Below, in pieces: positions 1 through 9,149 of a stretch of DNA of 21,227 bases. Positions within the stretch are counted from its first letter, which is position 1. Each line of letters begins with the position of its first letter. Under the pieces are notes generated by a model. It had not been told where the DNA came from. It saw only the letters and a program-made list of their open reading frames with translations, and searched no databases. The DNA is taken from positions 1 through 21,227 of the forward strand of contig MCFE01000993.1 of assembly GCA_002104905.1 (NCBI GenBank), in the 5' to 3' direction. This DNA comes from Basidiobolus meristosporus CBS 931.73. Taxonomy: Eukaryota > Basidiobolomycota > Basidiobolomycetes > Basidiobolales > Basidiobolaceae. A program made the position numbers and the translations under genes.

Positions 1-67
1 CTTAGTCACGGGACTTTAGCTTTGTGATGGCCTTTTGACAGGATCATCTCAACAATTTTATATAGGG
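1..67. mobile_element. Right end of a truncated DNA transposon copy (element D)
   Basis: These bases match the right-hand terminal region of element A at 5110-5178, sharing the block around CTTAGTCA(T/C)GGGACTT and the spacing to the terminus. The reverse complement matches the left end of element E at 14752-14820. The copy ends in TTTTATATAGGG, a variant of the family terminus TTTTCATAGGG. Everything left of base 1 lies outside the window. At base 68 the sequence switches abruptly into the interior of a transposase gene, so D appears to be inserted in an older copy. Confidence 0.65.
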
Positions 68-445
68 GGTATTACCAGAGTATATCTGGAGTGTGAACAA
101 TGTTTTCCCACAATGGTGGTGAATTCTTGACAGGTTGGACACCTTGCAACGGTGGCATCTTCTGATGTAAATTCCATGGAATTGTTAAAACATGCTGGTA
201 TCAGGATGGTCTCTGGGTAATATGTTGCCAGTCACATGACAGCTAGCAATCCGTACCAAGTACATGGTAGGTTGCATCCTGGGATGACTTTGGCAAGAAG
301 TAGTAGTAAAACCTGAAAGCTCCCATTACTGATATTAGTGGAAACACGCCACTTCTCTAGCCACAACGTTACATCATTCACCAGTAGATAGATTACTGCA
401 CTCACTTGACTCCATAAAGTATCCCTGGCATTTTTTTCCACAGGT
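68..445 (-). pseudogene. Tnp2/Plavaka-like transposase, internal N-terminal fragment
   Basis: Read on the minus strand, this matches the N-terminal third of the transposase at 9590-9930 (plus) and 2600-2900 (minus). Shared blocks include DTLWSQVS, a helix with LLVNDVTLWLEKW, LLLLLAK.IP.CNLPCTW, and downstream the Y(D)PE...IPACVNSC region. It is a fragment trapped between element D and element A: the frame is cut at base 445 by element A's terminus and at base 68 by element D's terminus. It has no start codon of its own, and stops and frameshifts show it cannot be functional. I infer it is the oldest transposon layer at this end. Confidence 0.7.
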
Positions 446-456
446 CCCTATGAAAA
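446..456 (+). repeat. Left terminal inverted repeat of element A
   Basis: The sequence is CCCTATGAAAA, followed by a weaker match (ATAATTTGG). It is the exact inverse of 5168-5178 and matches the right end of element C (12244-12254) base for base. Element E has CCCTGTGAAAA at 14752. Confidence 0.75.
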
Positions 457-959
457 ATAATTTGGTCCTGTGGGATGATTCATTCCAAATGAGCCTTCAG
501 GATCCAGTTTGGAGACTATTGTAATACCAGCAGCTTGGAATCAGTGACCCTCTCAATAATCTTGTAATGGGATCACAATGACATTTGGCTAATTTTTCTA
601 CAAAATAAAGTTAAAGAACTTGAAGGGGTTTAATTGGTGCTGTAGCAATTGTTTTGTGGCATTGTTGCAGTCTTAATGTGCTCTACAACTATTTTAAATG
701 GATCTGACCAGCTAGTACATCCAGTAGCCTGATATAGCAAGAAACATGACAGTGTTTTGACGGCCTCATTGCAAGTCTCCAATGGCATTATTATGGCAGT
801 ATTGCAGCCTACAGCTAGTTCTGAACAATGCTACTGTACCCATTTACCAAATGGTATTTCCTTTCTGTACCGTCACTTGTGCAATTCATATATTACACTG
901 AAGAATAGCCCCTCTGCATTTGCATACCCACTAATTGTTTAATATCTGCAAAGTATTTT

Positions 960-3038
960 TCAGTATTTAGCCAATATAGTCCTTCTCCCTGCTAGACTCT
1001 AGTCCCCCTCATAGGTGCACACTGGCTCTTATTTGTGTGAATTCAATATATAATGGTGTAGAAGTTGGCTTGTGACCAAGAGAAACCCAGCATACTTTGG
1101 TAGAGCTTTCCTAATAAAAATTAGTTGCTTGTTGCACCCAACACAACTTTGCATTACTTAACTAATTACCCTTTCATTGGGGCTGCCTAGCTTCTTAATG
1201 CCATAGGCATAGGTGTCTCCATGTGCACATTTGTCCTCAGTATTTTCCAACTCTTCCTGGCTGTCCTCCATGTACCAACTCATCACATGCATCACAGACT
1301 TGAAGGTAATATTCTTGATGATATTGGGATATGATAATACCAGCAACTTAGCTTGTCTTCCTATCTCCCCACACATCCACTCCATAGGAAACTCCCAAAA
1401 GGTGAAGCAAGGCCCAATATTCGCCACACACCAAGCTAGATGGAGAAAAGAATGGATACAGTAGTGGCAGAGATCACACATTCAGCTTTATGCCTGTAGT
1501 ATAGCAGCTCAAATCCCATCACAAACTCCTCACAAAACAGCTGTAGATGCATCAAGTTGGCATTGGTAATCCACTTTGGGATAAATATTCCTAAAATGTC
1601 CACATATGACTCCCAATGCTTCCAGTGTACTCTTGGTAGAGCCAGTTTCAGAGCATCACTTGAAGAAATACATATCCAGTTCATCCAGTCTTTGCTTTTG
1701 TATTGCTGCATAAGCGTATAAATATTGATTTGAGCCTGTGGGAAGTACTTAGGGTAGCAAATACTCTGTAATATCTTGTCAATTCTTTCATATTACTCCG
1801 GTATCTCAAAGAGCTCATTTAGCTTAAAATGCTCCATTTACAACTTAGTCATCAGTATATGGATATTGCTGAAAAGCAAATGCATTGCTCACAGTGGAAA
1901 GCTTTTGCTCCAACTGATACCCCCTATATTAGGTATATCTGGTTTTAGATTGATTCTATATTCAAGCCAATGGCTTGTAGCTTGCTAACTTTGCAGCAAA
2001 CGCATGCTGACTTGTGTATGTTCTCTCTGTGAGAAGATGATGTTCTTAGTGCTGATATTTGGGTAATGATAATGTGTGTAAGTTATGGAATAAATCCCCT
2101 GGATCCCACTCACTCAACAGCAATACCTTCCATTGTGCACAGAAAAGCCAGCTATCTTGCTGATGGCTGGTGTATCTCCAATGCAGATAATAATTTGCAC
2201 TTTGACATGGCAGTCATTTACTCTTATCCTGCTGAAAAGCATACAAAACTCATCCAGCAATGGATACAGGTAGCTATCCAGGTTGGACAGTGATTTAGGC
2301 CCAGGTACCAGTAAGAATACCATCAAATTCCTGCTCTGATACTGCAAGATAGGTGGCAGATTCAGGCTGATGAGAATCAGTGGCCTGCAGGATTTGCTGG
2401 TAGAGTTTTTGTTTAATGAGAATCCATCAAGTGCCAAAGCAAGGGCATGGTCATACATACCTTCAAAGTAGCCCTTGCTTCTTAGCTGTTTGTAATGTTT
2501 GCCATTGAGTCTATTGGATATGTTTGCACTTGATTTTTACTAAGTGCAGTACTTTATAGCTTCACAAGACAAACTGCATGAGCTTCCTTAGACAGGGTAA
2601 TGCCAGAATATATCTGGCATGTGAACAATGTTTTCCCTCACTGGTGGTAGATTCCTGACAGTTTTGACATGTTACAATGGTGGCATATTTGGATGTCAAT
2701 GCCATGCAACTGTTAACACATGCTGGAATCAGGATAGTCTCTGGGTCATATGTTGCCAGCCACATGATGGTTGTCCACTTGTCTCATATACATGGTAAGT
2801 TGCATCCTGGAATGATTTTGGCAAGTGTAGTAATAAATCCTCAAAGCCCCCATGTTGTTGTTGGTGCAGCAGTGACTGATGAATGGTTGAACATGACTTG
2901 TGTGGTAGAATATTGGCCATGATCCTTGTAATTCTTCCCATGCTCTCTGCATGCTTCATGAAGGAGAGGCATGCTACAATAGCCACAAGGTCTTTTTTCT
3001 CTTCTCTTATGGTGTTGAATCAAAGTAGTCTTGTCCAT
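960..3038 (-). pseudogene. Tnp2/Plavaka-like transposase of element A (degenerate)
   Basis: This would be the DDE-type transposase of the element, acting in the nucleus on its terminal repeats. The reading starts at ATG 3036-3038 (MDKTTLIQHHKRR) and has a C-x2-C motif at its N-terminus (CGYCSMPL). About 2680-2760 encodes LATYDPE..LIPACVNSC, with a later C-x2-C, the zinc-ligand region typical of Tnp2 proteins. The central block at 2114-2458 has LALDGFS, ISLNLPP, LLVPGPKS...DSYLYPLLDEF and AISK.AGFS.HNGRYCC, matching the Tnp2 core. At 1158-1711 are the C-terminal blocks FELLYYRHKAE, CIHSFLHLA, IGPCFTFWEFPMEWMCGEIGRQ. Frameshifts and stops separate the blocks. Compared with the copy at 9150-11776, about 230 bp at the 3' end is missing. 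Family membership is recognised from pattern, not from a search. Confidence 0.8.
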
Positions 3039-3314
3039 GAGGCAAACAGTGTGACCTTCAACAAAGTAATGCTATTGTATCACTTTTTGGTCAATACACA
3101 TAAAAATTTAAGACAGTCTTGTACTTGAGACAATGCACCAACATGAATGTAAGATTCAATGATGACCCACCATAGTAAGTGTTAGAAATAAAGTCATGGC
3201 ACCACATACCCATGTATATGTAACACTATTTCCCCTGTGGTTTGACTTGCTTCCATATATATGCCACCTTAAAATAAGGCAAAGTTATCTGGTACCCAAC
3301 CAAACCCCACCACT
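3039..3314. promoter_or_regulatory. Divergent intergenic promoter of element A
   Basis: This gap separates the start of the transposase (minus) from the start of gene X (plus). A TATATAT box lies at about 3256-3262, some 55 bp before the ATG of gene X, preceded by the block CCCTGTGGTTTGACTTGC. The same block and TATA recur upstream of X in element C (plus 8709-8740, inverted) and element B (plus 6250-6285, inverted). Conservation among otherwise decayed copies supports a shared promoter. A separate TATA for the transposase is not obvious. Confidence 0.6.
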
Positions 3315-4997
3315 GATGGCAGCAGAAGATTGGTTGGTCAACAGCTTGCTTTGACACTCAGTACAACAAGTGGGACTAGATCCAAACAGTCCATGTTGAC
3401 AGTGTGCCCACTGAAGGTAATAATGCAGACTCCTCAGGCTCTCAGTCAAGTAGGCAATCAAGAACCTCTGGAGAGCTGCAAGCTTATCATTATGCTCAGG
3501 CAGATGGGTGTGTAGCAAACGCTGCACCATCAGTTGAAGACCAGTAAGTGGCTATCATAACATCACCATCACCCATACTAGTAAGTATGTTGTCAGCTCA
3601 TACTGAAGCATTAATGAAGCAATTTGGTTCAGTGACTGATAGGATAGATGCAATGGCCCAGTGAAATCAGGAAATAGTCCAGAGACAGGATGAGTGAATA
3701 ATACATGTAGAGCAATTAATTCCCCAGGTAGAGAAAGCAGTATCTTTGCTGCAAAGAAGGAACTCAAGTAGCTCCATGTTGCAGCCAAGAATTGAGCTAT
3801 TTCCTAATGTAAAGAGAGAGGAACACCATACACTCTTTGTAGCACAACAACAGTGCCCAAAGATAAAGCCTACAGAAAAACCCATTACAGCATGGGGGAG
3901 AGAAAATGGTGTGTTTATACCAAAGCCTAAAAATTGAAAGACATTGAAGATCTGTGTAGGTGTTGAGCACAATTTGAAGAGTGGGCTGATATTCAAGAGG
4001 CTGTTATAGGTCTAGTATGCCAATCCCTTAAGGCTGGCATACCATAGGACCATCAGGAACTCAAGGCCAAGAAAGTATCTCAACAATTGCAGAAACTATA
4101 AAAGGCAGAAGAACAGAGGTGTAATGGCTAAAAACCAGAGGCTTCCTCAAGAGCCTGTTACAAGCAGGGCCAGAAGCTTGAAACAAGTATCACAGACACA
4201 TCAGGTAGCTGGAAGAGGGCCAATAAGGGATTAGCAGGCAGACACAGATACACAACACAACATTCACCAAGGAAAAAGCATGGTTCTACTCAAGAAGCAC
4301 CCAGTCAAAGTGGCAGTGAAGGACCTGGTTGAGGTACACTCCAGTGTAGCAGATGAGTTTGCAGAGAAAGGCAATTTGCTGACCACAGCCTCCACATCCT
4401 CCACTATTGATAGAGTGGAGACCCCTCTGACAGTCAAAGTGACAATTTTAATCACTCAAAAGTTATAATAATGCCTTCAGTGGAATTTTGAAACATTAAT
4501 AGTCATCCCAAGAGGTTGCGGCACTTCTTCCAGAGCAGAGCTCAAGAAAATCAACTTGAATATTGGAAGGATCTATTCCAGGCACTGGCTGATGAGGTGC
4601 TAAATCTTGCAGTGCTGGCTGAAGACCAGGACATATGGGAACCAGTGATTGAACAGTGGCATAAAGCCATAGGGTTCCCCCAAAGTCATGAAAACAGAGC
4701 ATTACAGCAGATATACTTATTGAGTGATGGATCTCAATGGAGTTACTTGTTGAGTATGGGGTTGGGCTTAATGTTACTGTTGGGTATAGGGACTTGTATA
4801 GGTCAATACAATTGGCAATCAAGGTACAAATGAAGTTTGAATGGAAATAAAGCATTCTGTATGCATAAAAAGTAAGAGAAATGATTGAGTCAGAAAGTAA
4901 GGAGTGTGAAAAAGAGGTAATAGTCAATCAATACATACAAGCACAGGAGGTGATAGAGTGTCTGGGATCAGAAAGTGCAAAATTGGTAAAGAATTAA
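3315..4997 (+). pseudogene. Gene X of element A: companion protein of unknown function (degenerate)
   Basis: I do not recognise the family. The likely start is ATG 3315 (MAAEDWL), and the conserved C-terminal frame ends at TAA 4995-4997 (SESAKLVKN). Blocks in order: a Ser-rich stretch (SSGSQSSRQSRTSG, about 3440); a coiled-coil-like segment near 3570-3780 (VTDRIDAMAQ..QEIVQRQDE, VEQLIPQVEKAVSLLQRRN); a basic region near 4120-4320; and a helical acidic C-terminal domain near 4516-4720 (ALADEVLNLAVLAEDQDIWEPV, then EQWHKAIGF). A one-base indel near 3330, in-frame stops (3543, 3662 and others) and a deletion of about 160 bp near 4335, relative to copies C, E and F, break it. It is transcribed divergently from the transposase and is present in five copies here, so it belongs to the element. 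Possible roles include DNA binding or complex assembly, by analogy with two-gene CACTA elements; this is inference. Confidence 0.65.
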
Positions 4998-5167
4998 TCA
5001 TAGCCACTTTTGTATTGTTGCAATGAAAAATTTTGAACAAGTTATATGTGAAATCTGTAGTGCAATTATTGTTTGATGGTCATGCATAGTGTCCTGGCGG
5101 AATCAATACATCTTAGTCATGGGACTTAGAATCTATGACTGCCTTTGAATGATATTAACACAACAAC

Positions 5168-5178
5168 TTTTCATAGGG
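5168..5178 (-). repeat. Right terminal inverted repeat of element A
   Basis: TTTTCATAGGG is the exact reverse complement of 446-456. It sits 170 bp after the end of gene X. The next base (5179) begins sequence homologous to the interior of gene X in element C (near 7625, CAAATGTTG), so the transition is a real boundary. Confidence 0.75.
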
Positions 5179-6209
5179 CAAATGTTGCACTTGCATAACT
5201 GTTTTTGCTTGCTTCTCCCTTATTGGAGCTCTCCCTGCCACCTGATGTTTCTTTGCCACTTGTTTAAAGCTTTTGGCCCTGCTTGTAACAAGCCCTTGAG
5301 GACATCACTGGTACTTAGCCATAGCAACCTTTTTCATCTGCCATTAAAGGTCTTGCTATTATTAAGATACCTTCTTAGCATACCAATGATAACTCATAAT
5401 CCATTTGCTTGTTTGAGTTTGAGATAATGCTCACGGAGCAGATCAAATGCTTTCTGCTTGGCCTTGACTTCCTGGTGTTCCTGTGATAAGCCAACCCCAA
5501 GGTGCAGACATGCCAGACTACTTATAGCCTCTTGAGTTTTAACCCATTTTTTATCATTGTACACAACAGATTCAAAGGTATTTGATGTTTAGGCCATGGC
5601 CTTAATATCATAATCTCTCCTTCCCATATTTTGATGGCTTTTTTGTGGGATTTAACTTTGGACACAATTATTGTGCTTCAAAGACTTTATGCTGTTCCTC
5701 TGCAGTTACATCACAAATGGCTTAGTCCCGGTATGTGACACTGAGCTACTTGAGTTACATTTTTGTGGCAAACAGACTGCATTCACTGCCTGGGATATTA
5801 AGTGTTATACATATGTTATCTATGCATCCTGTTTTGGGACTATTTCTTAACCTCTCCAGGCCTGCACATCAGTCCTATCAGGCACAGCAGCTAATTACCT
5901 CATGATTGCTTTGGTATAAGCTAGTAACATACTAGCTTACAATGGTGGTGGTAATGCTATAAAGATCATTTGATGGTCTTCCACTGAAGGTATGAAATTT
6001 GCTACATTTGCATCTGCCTGTGCATTATTGTCAATGTATAGCTTTGCAGAGAAGCTTAATTGCCTATTTTACTGATGGATTGAGGAGTTCTCATCATTAC
6101 CTTCAGTAGGCACACTGTCAACATGCCCATTGTTGAATGTAGCTCTACTTATTGCAGTAAGTGTCAAAGAAAGCTATTATCCAACCTTTTTTCTGCTGTT
6201 GTCAGCAGT
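5179..6209 (-). pseudogene. Gene X, 5' part, element B copy
   Basis: On the minus strand this aligns with the N-terminal and basic parts of gene X in elements A and C. Recognisable pieces are the TGTTGACAGTGTGCCTACTGAAGG block near 6110 and a LEACYKQGQK-like stretch near 5280. The Ser-rich and coiled-coil regions are frameshifted. The expected start near 6209 has lost its ATG. The C-terminal domain is absent because element A's end cuts the gene. It is more decayed than the copies in A and C. Confidence 0.6.
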
Positions 6210-6472
6210 GGGGCTTGATTTGAAATCTGTCAACTTTGCTTTGTTTGTGGTGGCATATATGGTAGTGAGTCAAACAAAATAGAAAATAGTGTTATACATA
6301 CATGTGTTGGTATCACTAACTTACTTATAATGTTGACAATGATGGACCATCATTGAATCTTACATTCCTATATGTTCAACTTCTCATATACAAGGCTGTC
6401 TTAAGTTACATCAGTATTAACAAAAAAGCGGTATTATATCATTACATTATCTGGTCTGAAGCTGTATTTCCC
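6210..6472. promoter_or_regulatory. Divergent promoter region of element B
   Basis: It matches the intergenic promoter of element A. An inverted CATATAT box lies at 6254-6260 next to a TTTGACTCAC-like block. The site where element C carries a MITE is empty here (CAGTATTAAC near 6410). Confidence 0.5.
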
Positions 6473-6500
6473 ATGGACAAGACCACTTTGATTCAATACT

Positions 6501-8658
6501 GTAATTTGCTCACTTTCTGATCCTGGACACTCTATTGCCTCCTACATTTGTGTGAATTGGTTGGCTATTGCCTCTTTTTCACACTCCTTACTTCCTGACT
6601 CAACCGTTTCTCTTACTTTTCATGTGTACAAATTGATTTATTTGCATTGAAACATCAGTTTTACCTCAATTGCCAATTGTATTGACTTATACAAGTCTCT
6701 ATGCCCTACACTAACATTAAGCCCAACCCCACACTCAACAAGTAACTTCATTGAAATCCTCCACTCAATAAGTATTTCTGCTGTGACACTCTGGTTCCAC
6801 AACTTTGGCAGGAACCCAATGGCTTTATGCCACTGTTCATTCACTAGTACCCACACATCCTGGTCTTCAGCCAGCACTGCAAGGTCTAGCTCCTCATCTG
6901 CCAGTCTTTGCAATAAATCCTTACAATATTCCAGTGCGTTTTCTTGAGCACTGCTCTTGAAGAAGTGCTGCAGCCTCTTGGTGTGCTTATTGATGTTCCA
7001 AAACTCCTCTGATGGCATTGCAATATTCTTTTGAGCTCTTGATCTTGTAGTCTTGTCTGTCAGTGGGATCTCCACTTTGTCAACAATGGAGAATTTGGTG
7101 GCTGAGGAGGCTGTGGTAGAAGAATTGCCTTTTTCAACAATCTCATCTACCTTGCTGGAGTGGGGCTCAACTGGCTGTACTTCCAACTCTTGTGAAAGCA
7201 GCTATTTCCTTGTTAGTGACTCTTCTTAGCTATGATAGGATTCAGTCTGTTCCTGGCTTGAGGTGTTAATTGGCAAGAACTGCACTTTTTTTTGCATATC
7301 TTCCCTGTCTCAGGCTTGGGTAGACATTTTTCCCTTTACCTTTTCCTTTATCACTGCCAGGTCTTTCACTGCTACTTTGCCTGGGTGCTTCTTGTAAAGA
7401 GCTACATTTTCTCCTGGATAGGTTCTGCTCTGACACATCCGTTTTGGCCTGCTTGCCCCTTGCTGGCACTCTGATGGCAACCTGACATTTCTTTTCCGCT
7501 TGTTTTGAGCTCTCAACTGTAGTGGTGACAGGCCCATGTAAAAGTGGCTGGTTTTATCACTGCCAGGCCCCTCACTCCTACTTTGACTGGGTGCTTCTTG
7601 AGTGATACTATGCTTTTTCCTTGACAAATGTTGTGCTGGTGCATCTGTGTCTGCCTTCCAGTCCCTAATTGGCATTCTTCCAGCTACCTGACATCTCTTT
7701 GATGTTTGTCTGGAGCTTTTGGCCCTGTTTGTAATGGGCTTTTGAGGAAGCCGCTGGTTTCTAGCCATGGTACCCTTGTTCTTCTACCTTTGATAGTTTC
7801 TGCTATTCTTAAGATACTTTCTTAGCATACCAATGCTGGCCCAAAATAAGCTTGCCCATTTGAATCCTGGAACATGCTCATGGAACAAGTAAAGTACATT
7901 CTACTTGGCCTTGAGTTCCTAATGGTCCCATGGTATGCCAGCCATCAGGTGATGGCATGCTAGACTTCTGATGGCCTCTTGTAGATTAGCCCACTCTTCA
8001 TTATTGCACTCAACACCTACATGGATCTTCAATGTCTTTTAGTTTTTAGGCTTTGGAATAAACACACAATTTGATCCCTCCCATTCTGTGATAAGTTTTT
8101 CTGTAGGCATTATCTCTTGGCACTGTTGTTGTGCTACAAAGACTGTATGGTGTTCCTCTGCTGTACATCAGGAAATGGCCCAATTCTTGACTGTTACATG
8201 GAGCTACTTGAGTTCCTTCTTTGCAGCAAAGATACTGCTTTCTCTACCTGGGGAATCAATTGCTCTACTTGTATTATCTGCTCATCCTGTTTCTGGAATA
8301 TTTCCTGATTTCTCTGGGCCAATGCATCTATCCTATCAGCCACTGCACCTAATTGCTTCATTAATGCTTTGGTATGAGTTGACAACATACTTGCTAACAT
8401 GGATGGTGACAATGTTATGTCCACCACTTGATGGTCTTCAACTGAGGGTACTGTGTTTGCTATATTCTCATTTGCCTGGGCATAGCAGTCAGCTTGTGGT
8501 GCCACCAAGGTTCTCAATTGCCTACTTGATTGAGAGCCTTAGGAGTCCGCATTATTACCTTTAATGGGTACACTGTCCACAGTGCCTTTTTTGGATGTAG
8601 CCTGCTTGTTGCACTGAATATCAAAGCAACCTGTGTTCCAACCATCTTCTGTTGCCAC
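6501..8658 (-). pseudogene. Gene X of element C: companion protein of unknown function
   Basis: This is the longest copy of gene X. The expected start is at 8656-8658, where GTG replaces the ATG of element A. The N-terminal frame runs through ATEDGWNTGCFDIQC and a Ser-rich stretch. A long open segment at 8194-8517 holds a coiled-coil-like region (VADRIDALAQRNQEIFQKQ, then VEQLIPQVEKAVSLLQRRN). A strongly basic part at 7310-7768 is rich in K, R, S and Q. The open C-terminal domain at 6638-7186 includes RLQHFFKSSAQENALEYCKD, LADEELDLAVLAEDQDVW and EQWHKAIGF. Downstream of the stop at 6638 the frame still resembles the C-terminus in A (VRE.(I/V)ES.SKECEKE). No known enzyme motif is visible. Stops, frameshifts and the duplication disable it. 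Confidence 0.65.
7349..7760. repeat. 206-bp tandem duplication inside gene X of element C
   Basis: Two diverged units, 7349-7554 and 7555-7760, start with TATCACTGCCAGG and end in GCTGGTTT, with no net length difference. Both encode the same peptide pattern (DV/DA...QNLSRRK/QHLSRKK, then QEAPSQS.SEGPGSDK) but in different frames, because 206 is not a multiple of three. Element A and element F have only one unit. Confidence 0.7.
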
Positions 8659-9149
8659 TAGCAGTGGAGCTTGGTTGGGAACCAAACAACTTTGCTTTAT
8701 TTTTTGGCGGCATATATATAGAGGTGAGTCAAACCACAGGGGAAATAGTCTTACATAGACATGAGTATGTGGTGCCACAGCTTTATTCATAATGCTTACT
8801 TTGGTGGGTCACCATTGAATCTTACATTCATGTAGGTTCAATATCTCAAATACAAGACTGTCTTAAGCTCACATGACTATTAGACTTGCTTCATTGTGCC
8901 ATTGATCATAGTGCCCAGAAGTGCTGTATATTTTGTTATTAATTTGATATTTTAGGGTCATATGCATGTCAATTTTGATCCCAAATTGGTACTGTATGGC
9001 ACTAGCTGGCACTCTGTGGGATGATCAGGCACCATCTGGCATGCTATGGCACTATTGGGCACTATGATCAGCTGGGATGATGGAGCAAGTCTATTGACCA
9101 AGAAGTGGTATACTAGTGTTACATTGTTTAAGGTCAACCTGTTTGCCTC
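8659..9149. promoter_or_regulatory. Divergent promoter of element C, carrying a MITE
   Basis: The inverted TATATATA box at 8713-8720 and the adjacent GGTGAGTCAAACCACAGGGG block face gene X on the minus strand. The same motifs stand before gene X in elements A and B. The spacer towards the transposase start at 9150 is enlarged by a 211-bp insert (8882-9092). Confidence 0.55.
8882..9092. mobile_element. 211-bp MITE with long inverted ends and ATT target duplication
   Basis: The left end AGACTTGCTTCATTG... and the reverse complement of the right end AGACTTGCTCCATC... form imperfect terminal repeats of about 43 bp sharing GATCATAGTGCCCA and AGTGC. ATT flanks both sides (8879-8881 and 9093-9095). 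The equivalent places in element A (GTGTATTGACC, near 3090) and element B (CAGTATTAAC) have a single ATT and no insert, so both boundaries and the 3-bp duplication are supported by paralogous empty sites. GGCACT/GGCACC/GGCATG motifs recur towards the right end. No coding capacity is seen. A 3-bp duplication fits CACTA- or Harbinger-type mobilisation; which one is open. Confidence 0.8.

Larger units (their letters stand above)
446..5178. mobile_element. Element A: TIR-bounded, two-gene Plavaka-like DNA transposon
   Basis: This is the most complete copy in the window, 4733 bp long. It starts with CCCTATGAAAA (446-456) and ends with its exact inverted copy TTTTCATAGGG (5168-5178). Inside are two divergent genes: a Tnp2-type transposase on the minus strand ending towards the left terminus, and gene X on the plus strand ending towards the right terminus. 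Both termini recur at the ends of other copies (67, 12254, 14752), which supports them as true boundaries. The flanks do not match each other: 68-445 is transposase sequence and 5179 onward is gene X sequence of another copy. No target-site duplication is visible, so recombination may have altered one side. Both genes contain stops and frameshifts. Superfamily assignment rests on the transposase motifs; it is inferred, not searched. Confidence 0.75.
5179..6500. mobile_element. Element B: truncated copy (X 5' part, promoter, transposase start)
   Basis: This stretch parallels 7625-9180 of element C in the same orientation: the 5' part of gene X on the minus strand, the divergent promoter, then the first codons of the transposase on the plus strand (ATG at 6473, MDKTTLIQY). 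At about 6500 it jumps into the 3' end of gene X of the next copy, so most of its transposase is gone. On the left it is cut by element A's terminus. Neither end shows a terminal repeat of its own. Confidence 0.7.

Noticed and set aside
3280-3310. LTR primer-binding site before gene X (CTGGTACCCAACC)
   Set aside because: It resembles a gypsy primer-binding site, but no LTR precedes it, copies B and C do not keep the motif, and the region lies between two divergent genes of a DNA transposon with inverted ends.
4496-4927. 143-codon minus-strand ORF
   Set aside because: It is the antisense of the conserved C-terminal domain of gene X, and the plus-strand peptide is the one conserved in the other copies.
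446-5178. Target-site duplication around element A
   Set aside because: The left flank (ACAGGT) and right flank (CAAATG) do not match, and the two sides derive from different genes.
8088-8564. 158-codon plus-strand ORF in element C
   Set aside because: It is antisense to the coiled-coil region of gene X, whose minus-strand frame is conserved in element A.
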